64,000 nt of DNA from positions 462,228-526,227 of the forward strand of contig NZ_ML769316.1 of NCBI RefSeq assembly GCF_009720365.1, in the 5' to 3' direction. This DNA is from Catellatospora paridis (GTDB taxonomy: Bacteria; Actinomycetota; Actinomycetes; Mycobacteriales; Micromonosporaceae). The translations under genes were made by a program, and so were the position numbers. This document shows positions 1 to 6,776 of this stretch, piece after piece. Positions within the stretch are counted from its first letter, which is position 1. The number at the start of each line of letters is the position of its first letter. The notes under the pieces are model-generated. The model ran no database searches. It was not told the DNA's origin and saw only the letters and a program-made list of their open reading frames with translations.

Positions 1-265
1 AGCGGCCGAGGACCGCGTTGTCGGCGAGGTTGGCGAAGTGCTCCAGGGTGAAGTGCTCGGGCCACAGGCGCGGCGGGAACCGGAACACGTCGTCGTTGGG
101 CGTGAACGCCGTGACGAGCAGCCAGTAGACGGGGCCGAAGGCGAACACGCCGATGACGGCGACGGTCGCGGCGGCGCCCAGGTTGCCGGGCTTGCGCCTG
201 CGCGGCGCGGGTGCGGGCGCGGGCGCGGTGGCGGTCTGCGCGGGGGCGTGGACGGTGGCGGTCAC
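1..265 (-). CDS. Sugar ABC importer permease, MalG type (5' part only)
   Basis: Only the first 88 codons lie in the window; the gene runs off the left edge. It starts at a GTG whose first bases overlap the stop of the preceding permease (GTGA, 4 bp), so the two are translationally coupled. The product has a basic, Ala/Pro-rich cytoplasmic N-terminus, one transmembrane segment (about residues 32-55), then the FTPNDDVFRFPPRLWPEHFT-type extracytoplasmic stretch that follows TM1 in MalG-family (BPD_transp_1) permeases. With the gene at 262-1161 it would form the membrane heterodimer of a carbohydrate importer. The solute-binding protein and ATPase are not visible on this side and may lie beyond the edge. 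Confidence 0.85.
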   Translation of the reverse strand, partial: MTATVHAPAQTATAPAPAPAPRRRKPGNLGAAATVAVIGVFAFGPVYWLLVTAFTPNDDVFRFPPRLWPEHFTLEHFANLADNAVLGR

Positions 266-1161
266 GACTGCTCCTCCCGTTCGGCGAACCGGACGTAGAC
301 GACGACCAGCACGAGCAGCAGCACCAGCCAGAGCGCGCCGAGCGCGCCCGCCCGGCCCAGGTCGAAGCCCTTGAACGCGGTGTCGTAGACGGCGACGGCG
401 AAGGTGGTGGTGGCCCCGGCCGGGCCGCCGCCGGTGAGCACGTAGATCGTGTCGAAGTGCTGGAAGTTCCAGATGATCTCCAGCAGGACCACGATGCCGA
501 TGATGCCGCGCAGGTGCGGCAGGGTGACGTGCCAGAAGCGGCGCAGCACGCCCGCGCCGTCCATGCCGGCGGCCTCGTGCAGCACGGCGGGCACAGTCTG
601 CAGGCCCGCCAGCAGCATCACCATGATCCAGGGAAAGCTGGCCCAGGTCTTGGCGACGATGACGGCGTACATGGCGGTGTCGGGATCGCCCAGCCAGCTG
701 ACCGGCTCGGCGATCAGTCCCAACCGGACCAGGATGCCGTTGAGCAGCCCGTAGTTGGCATTGAAGATCCACAGCCAGGCGAAGGAGACGACGACGCCCG
801 GGATGACCCACGGGAACAGGAACGCCCCGCGCAGCAGCGCCCGCCCGGGCAGCCTGGTGTTGAGCGCCAGCGCCAGCGCGAAGCCGATGAGGAACGGCGC
901 GAGCGTGCCGAGCCCGGTGAACACGAGGGTGTTCCACAGCACGGGCCAGAACTGGTCGTCGAGCACCGCGCGGAAGTTGTCCAGCCCGACGAACTCCCGG
1001 CCCGGCTGCACCAGGCTCTGTTCGAACAGGCTCGTGGTCAGCGACCCGACGAGCGGGTAGAAGACGATCGCGCCGAACAGCACCAGAGCGGGCAGGGTCA
1101 GCAGGAAGCCGAAGGTCCGGTCGGACAGGGGACGCCGTTCGGCGGTGGGCGACGGCGTCAT
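262..1161 (-). CDS. Sugar ABC importer permease, MalF/UgpA type
   Basis: A 299-residue inner-membrane permease of a carbohydrate importer, normal length for the MalF/UgpA group. Six hydrophobic segments are evident. The cytoplasmic EAA loop reads HEAAGMDGAGVLRRFWHVTL followed by P, with the conserved Ala-Ala, Gly and Leu-Pro positions that dock on the ATPase. The ATG overlaps the stop of the upstream iclR-type gene by 4 bp (ATGA), and its own stop overlaps the next permease's GTG. Regulator and transporter are therefore one operon. The likely substrate is a sugar or sugar acid feeding the divergent catabolic genes at 2062-6701; this is inferred from context only. Confidence 0.92.
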   Translation of the reverse strand: MTPSPTAERRPLSDRTFGFLLTLPALVLFGAIVFYPLVGSLTTSLFEQSLVQPGREFVGLDNFRAVLDDQFWPVLWNTLVFTGLGTLAPFLIGFALALALNTRLPGRALLRGAFLFPWVIPGVVVSFAWLWIFNANYGLLNGILVRLGLIAEPVSWLGDPDTAMYAVIVAKTWASFPWIMVMLLAGLQTVPAVLHEAAGMDGAGVLRRFWHVTLPHLRGIIGIVVLLEIIWNFQHFDTIYVLTGGGPAGATTTFAVAVYDTAFKGFDLGRAGALGALWLVLLLVLVVVYVRFAEREEQS

Positions 1162-1973
1162 GACTGCCAGACCTCCGCGTGCGCCTGCTGCGACGGCGCC
1201 CGGGCCGGGCCGTGGTAGCCCAGGCCCATGCTGATGGAGTCGGCCGCTTCGATGACCGCGCTGGCGAGCATCGTCTCCCGATTCTGCAAGTCGATTGCAG
1301 ACAGCGGGCCCGACACCGACAGCGCGGCGACGACGGCGCCGGACGCGTCGCGGATCGGCGCGGCGACGCAGGCGCGGCCGAGCGCCAGCTCCTCGATCTC
1401 GCTGGCGTAGCCGCGGGCCACGGCCTGCGCGATCGCCTCGTCGAGCGCCTCGTGGGTGGTCAGCGTGCGCGGGGTGTATCCGGGCAGGTCCTCCAGCAGC
1501 ACCCGGCGCTCGGTCGGGCTGAGCCCGCTGAGCAGGGCCTTGCCGAGTCCGGTGCTGTGCAGCGGGTTGCGCTGGCCGGCGAGCGTGAACGGCCGCGGCG
1601 CCTGCCGGCCCTCGAAGTTGAGCAGGTAGAACAGCTCGTCGCCGCGGCGGATGGCGACGTTGGCGCCCAGTCCCAGCTCGGCGGCGAGGTTCTGGGCGAC
1701 CTGGCGGGCCTCGCGGTGCACCGGGTGGCTGTTGAGCACCGCCCCGCCGAAGGAGACCATGTCCAGGCCCAGCCGGTAGAGGCCGCTCACCGGGTCGCGG
1801 TCCACGAAGCCGGCCGTCTCCAGCGTCGCCAGCAGTCGCGACGCGGTCGACAAGGTGAGCCCGACCGCACTGGCCACATCGGAGACGCGCAGCTCGGCGC
1901 GCCCGGCCGTGAAGACCCGCAGCACACCGAGCGCTCGCTCGACGCTCTGGTTGCCGCTTGTATCCGAAGCCAT
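1158..1973 (-). CDS. IclR-family transcriptional regulator
   Basis: A 271-residue cytoplasmic repressor/activator. An N-terminal winged helix-turn-helix (about residues 8-70) contains the IclR signature around SVERALGVLRVF and LTLSTASRLLATLE. The C-terminal effector domain (about 80-250) contains GLGKALLSGLSP and RGYASEIEEL, both typical of IclR. The ATG at 1973 was chosen over a longer frame because an AGAGGGG-like ribosome site precedes it and it matches the family length. It is the first gene of the transporter operon and diverges from the sugar-acid genes, so it probably controls both directions. The ligand is likely a pathway intermediate such as a keto-deoxy acid (inference). Confidence 0.9.
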   Translation of the reverse strand: MASDTSGNQSVERALGVLRVFTAGRAELRVSDVASAVGLTLSTASRLLATLETAGFVDRDPVSGLYRLGLDMVSFGGAVLNSHPVHREARQVAQNLAAELGLGANVAIRRGDELFYLLNFEGRQAPRPFTLAGQRNPLHSTGLGKALLSGLSPTERRVLLEDLPGYTPRTLTTHEALDEAIAQAVARGYASEIEELALGRACVAAPIRDASGAVVAALSVSGPLSAIDLQNRETMLASAVIEAADSISMGLGYHGPARAPSQQAHAEVWQS

Positions 1974-2004
1974 GTGAGAAAGCCCCTCTGGAAGTTGCTT
2001 GCGC

Positions 2005-2026
2005 GATACGGCAAGGTATCCCGTAT
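2005..2026. promoter_or_regulatory. Candidate IclR operator in the divergent promoter
   Basis: Two interleaved inverted repeats lie between the divergent starts at 1973 and 2062: GATAC (2005-2009) with GTATC (2016-2020), and ATACGG (2006-2011) with CCGTAT (2021-2026). IclR regulators commonly bind short palindromes in such divergent gaps. The assignment to this regulator is inferred. Confidence 0.5.
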
Positions 2027-2061
2027 GTTGCAAGGCGTCAATCAGTGAGCGGGAGCACCTT

Positions 2062-3213
2062 GTGAAAGTAACGGCCGTGGAGTCCTATGTCGTCAAGCTG
2101 CGCCCACCGGAGGCCTATCTGGGTGCCCGGCCGGCCGGCGCGGCACCGGGCGACGCCTACTACCTGCGGCCGCCGTGGCGCAGCCTCTACTCCGACCGGT
2201 TCGAGTCGCTGCTGGTCCGGATCACCTGCGACGACGGCACTTACGGCTGGGGCGAGGCACTCGCGCCCGTCGCCCCCGAGATCACCCAGGCCGTCGTCGA
2301 CCGGCTGCTGGCGCCCGTGCTCATCGGCAGCGACCCGCGCCGCGTACGGCCGCTGTGGGCCACGCTCACCGGGCTGATGCGCGAACGCGGCCACCTCACC
2401 GGCCACCAGGCCGACGCCCTCGCGGCCGTCGACATCGCACTGTGGGACCTCGCCGGCAAGGCACACGGCGCACCCGTGCACGCGCTGCTGGGCGGAGCCT
2501 TCCGCGACGAGATCCCGACCTACGTCTCCGGGCTGGCCAAACCCACCGACCCCGAACGCGCGGCGCTGGCGCGGCAGTGGACCGACGGCGGCGTACGCGC
2601 CATCAAGCTGCACCTGGGCCACGGCGTCGCCGCCGACCTCGCCACCTTCGACGCCGTCCAGGCCGCCCACCCCGACCTGCGGGTCGCGGTCGACGCGCAC
2701 TGGGCCTACTCCCTCGGCGACGCGCTGCGGCTCGGCCGCGCCCTCGACGAGCGCGGCGCGTGGTTCCTGGAGGCGCCGCTGGTCCCGGAGGACGTGACCG
2801 CGCACCGCGAACTCGCCGCCGCGCTGAGCACCCCGGTCGCCGTCGGCGAGGCGATGCGCCACCGCTACGAGTTCCGGGACTGGCTGCACGCCCGCGCCAT
2901 GGACCTGTGCCAGCCCGACGTCGGGCGCACCGGCATCACCGAGGCGATGGAGATCGCCGCGCTGGCCGCCGCACACCACCTGCCCGTCGCCCCCCACCAC
3001 TCCGTCGGCCTCGGCGTCGCCGTCGCCGCCGGACTGCACGTCAGCGCCGCCGTCGACGACATGCCGGCGTTCGAGTTCCAGCCCGCCACCATGGCGGTGG
3101 CCAACCGGATCCTCACCAGCCCGCTGACCGGCGGTCCGGTGGCCTTCGCACTCCCCCGGTCACCCGGCCTCGGCGTCGAGGTCGACATCAGCACCCTGCA
3201 GGAGGAAGCATGA
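2062..3213 (+). CDS. Enolase-superfamily sugar-acid dehydratase (mandelate racemase/muconate lactonizing group)
   Basis: A 383-residue cytoplasmic enzyme. The GTG at 2062 is preceded by GGGAG at 6-nt spacing. The N-terminal capping domain is about residues 1-120 and the TIM barrel follows. Visible active-site elements are K182 in AIKLHLG, metal ligands D211 (DAHW), E237 (EAPL) and E263 (GEAM), the QPDVGRTG strand, and H312 in APHHSVGLG. In this superfamily the Mg-bound enolate intermediate leads to syn-dehydration of aldonic or aldaric acids to 2-keto-3-deoxy acids. The neighbouring lyase, PfkB kinase and lactonase support a dehydratase rather than a racemase. The exact acid cannot be told from sequence. 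It is the first gene of a five-gene overlapping operon. Confidence 0.87.
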   Translation: MKVTAVESYVVKLRPPEAYLGARPAGAAPGDAYYLRPPWRSLYSDRFESLLVRITCDDGTYGWGEALAPVAPEITQAVVDRLLAPVLIGSDPRRVRPLWATLTGLMRERGHLTGHQADALAAVDIALWDLAGKAHGAPVHALLGGAFRDEIPTYVSGLAKPTDPERAALARQWTDGGVRAIKLHLGHGVAADLATFDAVQAAHPDLRVAVDAHWAYSLGDALRLGRALDERGAWFLEAPLVPEDVTAHRELAAALSTPVAVGEAMRHRYEFRDWLHARAMDLCQPDVGRTGITEAMEIAALAAAHHLPVAPHHSVGLGVAVAAGLHVSAAVDDMPAFEFQPATMAVANRILTSPLTGGPVAFALPRSPGLGVEVDISTLQEEA

Positions 3214-4109
3214 CCCGCTCGTCCGACGTACGTGGCCTGATCCCCGTCCTGGCCACCCCCTTCCAGCCCGACGGCTCGCTCGACCTGCCGTCGCTGCGGC
3301 GGCTGGTGGAGTTCCAGGTCGCCTCCGGAGTGGACGGTGTGGCCGTGTTCGGCTTCGCCAGTGAGGGGTTCGCGCTGACCACGGCCGAGCGGGCGAGCAT
3401 CCTGCAGACCGTCGTCACGGCCGCACCGGCGCAGCTGCCGATCGTGGCCGGTGTCGCCGCCGTCGGCACCCGTGACGCGGTCGAGCAGACTCGCGCAGCC
3501 GCCGCGAACGGCGCCAGCGTCGCCATGGTGGTGCCGCCGTTCATGGTCAAGCCGAGCCCCGCGCAGATGGTCGACTTCTACGGCACCGTCGCCGCCGAGG
3601 GCGGACTGCCGGTCATGGTGCAGGACGCACCCGGGCCGACGGGAGTCAACATGCCGGTCTCGCTGCTCGTCGAACTGTCGAAGATCGACGGCGTGACCTC
3701 GGTCAAGGTGGAAACCCAGCCGACCACGCCGAAGGTCGCGGCCGTACACGAGGGCACCGCCGACGACTTCCTCACCCTCGGTGGACAGAACGCGCTGTTC
3801 CTGCTCGAGGAGTACGCCCGCGGCGCCGTCGGCACCATGCCCGCCTGCGAGTTTCCCGACCTGCTGGCGCCCGTGCTGCGCCAGTGGTCGGCCGGCGACG
3901 CCGCCGCCGCACGCGCATCGTTCGCCACGCTGCTGCCGCTCATCCGGTTCGGGCTGCAGCCGGGCATCGCCTGGTCGATCCACAAGCATGTGCTGGTACG
4001 CCGGGGAATCATCGCCTCGGCCACGGTGCGCCCGCCCGCCGTGGACGCCGACGCCGCCACCCTCGCCTGGCTCGACGACATCCTCACCGACCTCCGGCTG
4101 CTGCCGTGA
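3210..4109 (+). CDS. DapA/NAL-family aldolase or dehydratase
   Basis: A 299-residue class I (Schiff-base) lyase of the dihydrodipicolinate synthase/N-acetylneuraminate lyase superfamily, overlapping the dehydratase stop (ATGA) behind a GGAGGA ribosome site. The fold signature is VDGVAVFGFASEG (residues 41-53) and the Schiff-base lysine is K166 (SVKVE). The usual YNxP motif with its catalytic tyrosine is instead QDAP at 138-141, so proton relay must differ from DapA. In this operon a 2-keto-3-deoxy sugar acid aldolase or keto-deoxy acid dehydratase is most likely; true lysine biosynthesis is unlikely. Confidence 0.85.
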   Translation: MTRSSDVRGLIPVLATPFQPDGSLDLPSLRRLVEFQVASGVDGVAVFGFASEGFALTTAERASILQTVVTAAPAQLPIVAGVAAVGTRDAVEQTRAAAANGASVAMVVPPFMVKPSPAQMVDFYGTVAAEGGLPVMVQDAPGPTGVNMPVSLLVELSKIDGVTSVKVETQPTTPKVAAVHEGTADDFLTLGGQNALFLLEEYARGAVGTMPACEFPDLLAPVLRQWSAGDAAAARASFATLLPLIRFGLQPGIAWSIHKHVLVRRGIIASATVRPPAVDADAATLAWLDDILTDLRLLP

Positions 4110-4804
4110 CCGGCCGCGGGGTGCTCGTCGTCGGTTCCAGTTCACCCATCGGGCAGGCCATCGGCGCGGCCTTCACCGCGAGCACGGACACCGTCGTCGG
4201 CGTGTCTCTGCACCAGCCCGCCGACCTGATCGCCGACTGCGCCGCCGCTGAAGGCGCCCAGGCGGCGGTGCGGGCCGTCATCGACCGCGCCGGATCCCTC
4301 GACGTCGTCGTCCTCGCGGCCGCGGTCATGCCGGTCGCACCGATCACCGCGACCACCGACACGCAGTGGCATGCGGCGCTGGACGCCGTGCTCGGCACGG
4401 CGTTCGCGGTGTGCCGCACCGCGCTGCCGGTCCTGCCCCGCGGCGGCACGATCGTGGCGGTGAGCTCGGTCAACGCCACGCTCGCCGCACCGGGCGTGCC
4501 CGCCTACGCGGCAGCGAAGGCAGGACTGGAAGGCCTGGTACGCCAGCTGGCCCTCGAATACGGCCCGCGCGGGATCAGCGTCAACGCCGTCGCCCCCGGG
4601 CTCATCGACGACGGCGGCTCCCCCACGGCGACGGCCGGATACCCGCTGGGCAGGACCGGGCGGCCACACGAAGTGGCCGCCGCCGTGCACTTCCTCGCCG
4701 GAGCCGGCTTCATCACCGGCGCGGTGCTCCCGGTCGACGGCGGCCTGTCCATCGCGTCCCCGGCCGCGTTCCTGCGCGAGGACCTGCGGGCACGATGGCT
4801 GTGA
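4106..4804 (+). CDS. Short-chain dehydrogenase/reductase (sugar or sugar-acid oxidoreductase)
   Basis: A 232-residue cytoplasmic NAD(P)-dependent SDR starting at a GTG that overlaps the previous stop by 4 bp. The Rossmann glycine motif is GSSSPIGQA (a variant of TGxxxGxG with Pro before the second Gly). The classical elements follow: AAAV, catalytic SS in VSSVNA, YAAAK, and the C-terminal TGAVLPVDGG. Its place in the sugar-acid operon suggests oxidation of the incoming sugar to its lactone or acid, or reduction of an intermediate. The substrate cannot be assigned from sequence. Confidence 0.86.
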   Translation: MTGRGVLVVGSSSPIGQAIGAAFTASTDTVVGVSLHQPADLIADCAAAEGAQAAVRAVIDRAGSLDVVVLAAAVMPVAPITATTDTQWHAALDAVLGTAFAVCRTALPVLPRGGTIVAVSSVNATLAAPGVPAYAAAKAGLEGLVRQLALEYGPRGISVNAVAPGLIDDGGSPTATAGYPLGRTGRPHEVAAAVHFLAGAGFITGAVLPVDGGLSIASPAAFLREDLRARWL

Positions 4805-5751
4805 CCCGACAGCTCGACATCGTCGGCTTCGGCGAGGCGATGGCGCTGTTCCAGCCCTTCGACGGCGCCGACCTGCGCACGACCGCGCAGGTCGGCGTGC
4901 ACGTGGCGGGCGCTGAGCTGAACCTGTGCGCCGCGGCCGCCCGGGTCGGGCTGCGGACCGGGTTCTGCAGCAGGGTCGGCGCCGACCCGCTCGGGGCCCG
5001 CGTCCTCGACCACGCCAGGTCGCTGGGCGTCTCCATCGAACTCGTCGCGGTCGACGCGCGGCGACCGACCGGGCTGTTCCTCAAGGACGTCCAGCCCGAC
5101 GGGGTGCGGCGGGTGCACTACTACCGGAAGGGCTCGGCGGCATCGGCGATGAACGGCGACGACGCTGCCCGCCTGCTCGCGGATCCGCCCCGGCTCGTCG
5201 CGGTCTCGGGCATCACCTCGGCGCTGGGCGACGGACCGCGGACGGCCGTACGCACGCTGCTGCAGCGCGCCCGCGCGGCCGCGACCCTGGTCGCCTTCGA
5301 CCCCAATCTGCGCCCGGCGCTGGGCGACCTCGACGGGCAGATCGCCGAGGCACGCGCGCTGCTGCCGTATGTCGACGTCCTGCTGCTCGGCCTCGACGAG
5401 GCCGAGCCGCTGTTCGGCACGTCCGACCCGGAATCGATCTTCCAGACCGCGACGGCCGCCGGGGTGCGCGAGACGGTGCTGAAGGCCGGCCCCGACGGCT
5501 GCTACCACGCCACCGACGCCGGGATCGCGCACCAACCTACGGCCGCGTCCACCGTGGTGGACGCGGTCGGGGCAGGGGACGCGTTCGGCGGCGGCTACCT
5601 GGCCGCCCGGCTGCGCGGCGCGACCCCCGCGCGGGCGGCGTGGCTCGGCAGCAGACTCGCGGCCGGTGTCGTGGCCGCCCACGGCGACACCGACGGGCTG
5701 CCCGACCCCGAGACCGCGCAGGCCCTGCTGCACGACGCCCTCGCCCGATGA
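4795..5751 (+). CDS. PfkB-family sugar kinase, probably 2-keto-3-deoxygluconate kinase
   Basis: A 318-residue ribokinase-type kinase. The first PfkB signature is around GVHVAGAELNLCAAAARVG (37-52); the C-terminal signature DAVGAGDAFGGG (256-267) has catalytic base D262 and the anion hole. The start is ATG 4795, overlapping the SDR by 10 bp; GTG 4801 would give a 4-bp overlap and is equally possible. With an aldonate dehydratase upstream it most plausibly phosphorylates 2-keto-3-deoxy acids, as in the semi-phosphorylative Entner-Doudoroff route. No dedicated KDPG aldolase is in the window unless the DapA-family enzyme fills that role. Confidence 0.87.
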   Translation: MAVTRQLDIVGFGEAMALFQPFDGADLRTTAQVGVHVAGAELNLCAAAARVGLRTGFCSRVGADPLGARVLDHARSLGVSIELVAVDARRPTGLFLKDVQPDGVRRVHYYRKGSAASAMNGDDAARLLADPPRLVAVSGITSALGDGPRTAVRTLLQRARAAATLVAFDPNLRPALGDLDGQIAEARALLPYVDVLLLGLDEAEPLFGTSDPESIFQTATAAGVRETVLKAGPDGCYHATDAGIAHQPTAASTVVDAVGAGDAFGGGYLAARLRGATPARAAWLGSRLAAGVVAAHGDTDGLPDPETAQALLHDALAR

Positions 5752-6701
5752 CCGGCGACCGGCCTGCGGCCAGACAACGGAGCGGGCACGTGGACGTGAT
5801 CTCAACGAAGGCCTACCAGCTCGGCGAGTGCCCGCGGATCGATCCGCGCACCGGTGAGCTGCTCTGGGTCGACGTCGCCGCGGGGCGGCTGTACCGGGGC
5901 GGGTGGCACGGCGCGACGCTGACCGTCACCGCGGATTACCAGGTAGGCGCACATATCGGCGCGGTGGCGCCGGTCGCCGGGGACGGCGCCGGGTGGGTGG
6001 TCGCGGCCGACCGGGGATTCGCGCACGTGGCCGCCGACGGCACGGTACGTCCGCTGGGCCGGACCCGGCCCGGTGACAACGCTCCCCCGACCGACGTGAT
6101 CACCGCCCCCGGCACTCGGATGAACGACGGCGTTTGCGACCCCGCCGGGCGGTTCCTGGCCGGCAGCCGGATCCTGCCCGGCACCGCTGCCCGCTCCGGG
6201 GCCCTGCACCGCCTCGACCCGGACCGGACGGTCAGCACGATCATCACCGGCGTCGGGTGCTCGAACGGGATCGGCTGGAACGCCGAGGGCACGGCCATGT
6301 ACTACATCGACTCCCTGGCCCGCCGCCTCGACGTCTTCGACTACGACCCGGCGACCGGGGCGGCGACCGGACGGCGGGAGCTGGCGAGCTTCGACGACGG
6401 CAGTCCGGACGGGCTGTGCGTCGACGACGAGGGCTGCGTCTGGGTGGCGGTGTGGGACGCGTGGTGCGTACGCCGGTTCACCGCCACCGGGCGGCTGCTC
6501 ACCTCGGTGCGCCTGCCGGCGCCCCGGCCGACCGCGGTCTGCCTCGTCGGGACTGCACTGGTCGTGACGACCGCGTGGGCCGGGCTGGACCCGGCGGCCC
6601 TGGCCGAAGCGCCGCTCAGCGGGCGGATCTTCGCCGTCGACGTCGACGTCACCGGCCCGGTGGCCACCGCCTGGGCCGGTGACCTCGGCGAACTCCCCTG
6701 A
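5748..6701 (+). CDS. SMP-30/gluconolactonase-family lactonase
   Basis: A cytoplasmic six-bladed propeller enzyme of about 317 residues. Family landmarks are LGECPRIDPRTGELLWVDV near the N-terminus (metal-binding Glu), RMNDGVCDPAGRFLAGS (Asn), NGIGWN, YYIDS, and SFDDGSPDGLCVDDEG with the metal Asp. SMP-30 enzymes hydrolyse aldonolactones to aldonic acids with a divalent metal, which would supply the dehydratase at 2062. The ATG at 5748 overlaps the kinase stop by 4 bp. GTG 5790 has a better ribosome site (GGAG, 7 nt) and removes a non-conserved leader, so it may be the true start. It is the last gene of the operon and is followed by a hairpin. Confidence 0.86.
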   Translation: MTGDRPAARQRSGHVDVISTKAYQLGECPRIDPRTGELLWVDVAAGRLYRGGWHGATLTVTADYQVGAHIGAVAPVAGDGAGWVVAADRGFAHVAADGTVRPLGRTRPGDNAPPTDVITAPGTRMNDGVCDPAGRFLAGSRILPGTAARSGALHRLDPDRTVSTIITGVGCSNGIGWNAEGTAMYYIDSLARRLDVFDYDPATGAATGRRELASFDDGSPDGLCVDDEGCVWVAVWDAWCVRRFTATGRLLTSVRLPAPRPTAVCLVGTALVVTTAWAGLDPAALAEAPLSGRIFAVDVDVTGPVATAWAGDLGELP

Positions 6702-6741
6702 CGCCGCGCGGGTGCGGGCGGCGCAGACGGTGCGACCGCCG

Positions 6742-6762
6742 CGGTGCTCGTGGCGAGCACCG
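6742..6762. terminator. Bidirectional hairpin terminator
   Basis: A perfect 9-bp stem (CGGTGCTCG with CGAGCACCG) closes a 3-nt loop between the convergent lactonase and beta-propeller genes. There is no U-tract, which is normal for high-GC actinobacteria. Confidence 0.7.
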
Positions 6763-6776
6763 GGCGGCGCGGTTCG

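Noticed and set aside
2865-4145. 426-codon minus-strand open frame opposite the dehydratase and lyase
   Set aside because: No ribosome site, no recognisable fold, and it is fully antisense to the sugar-acid operon.
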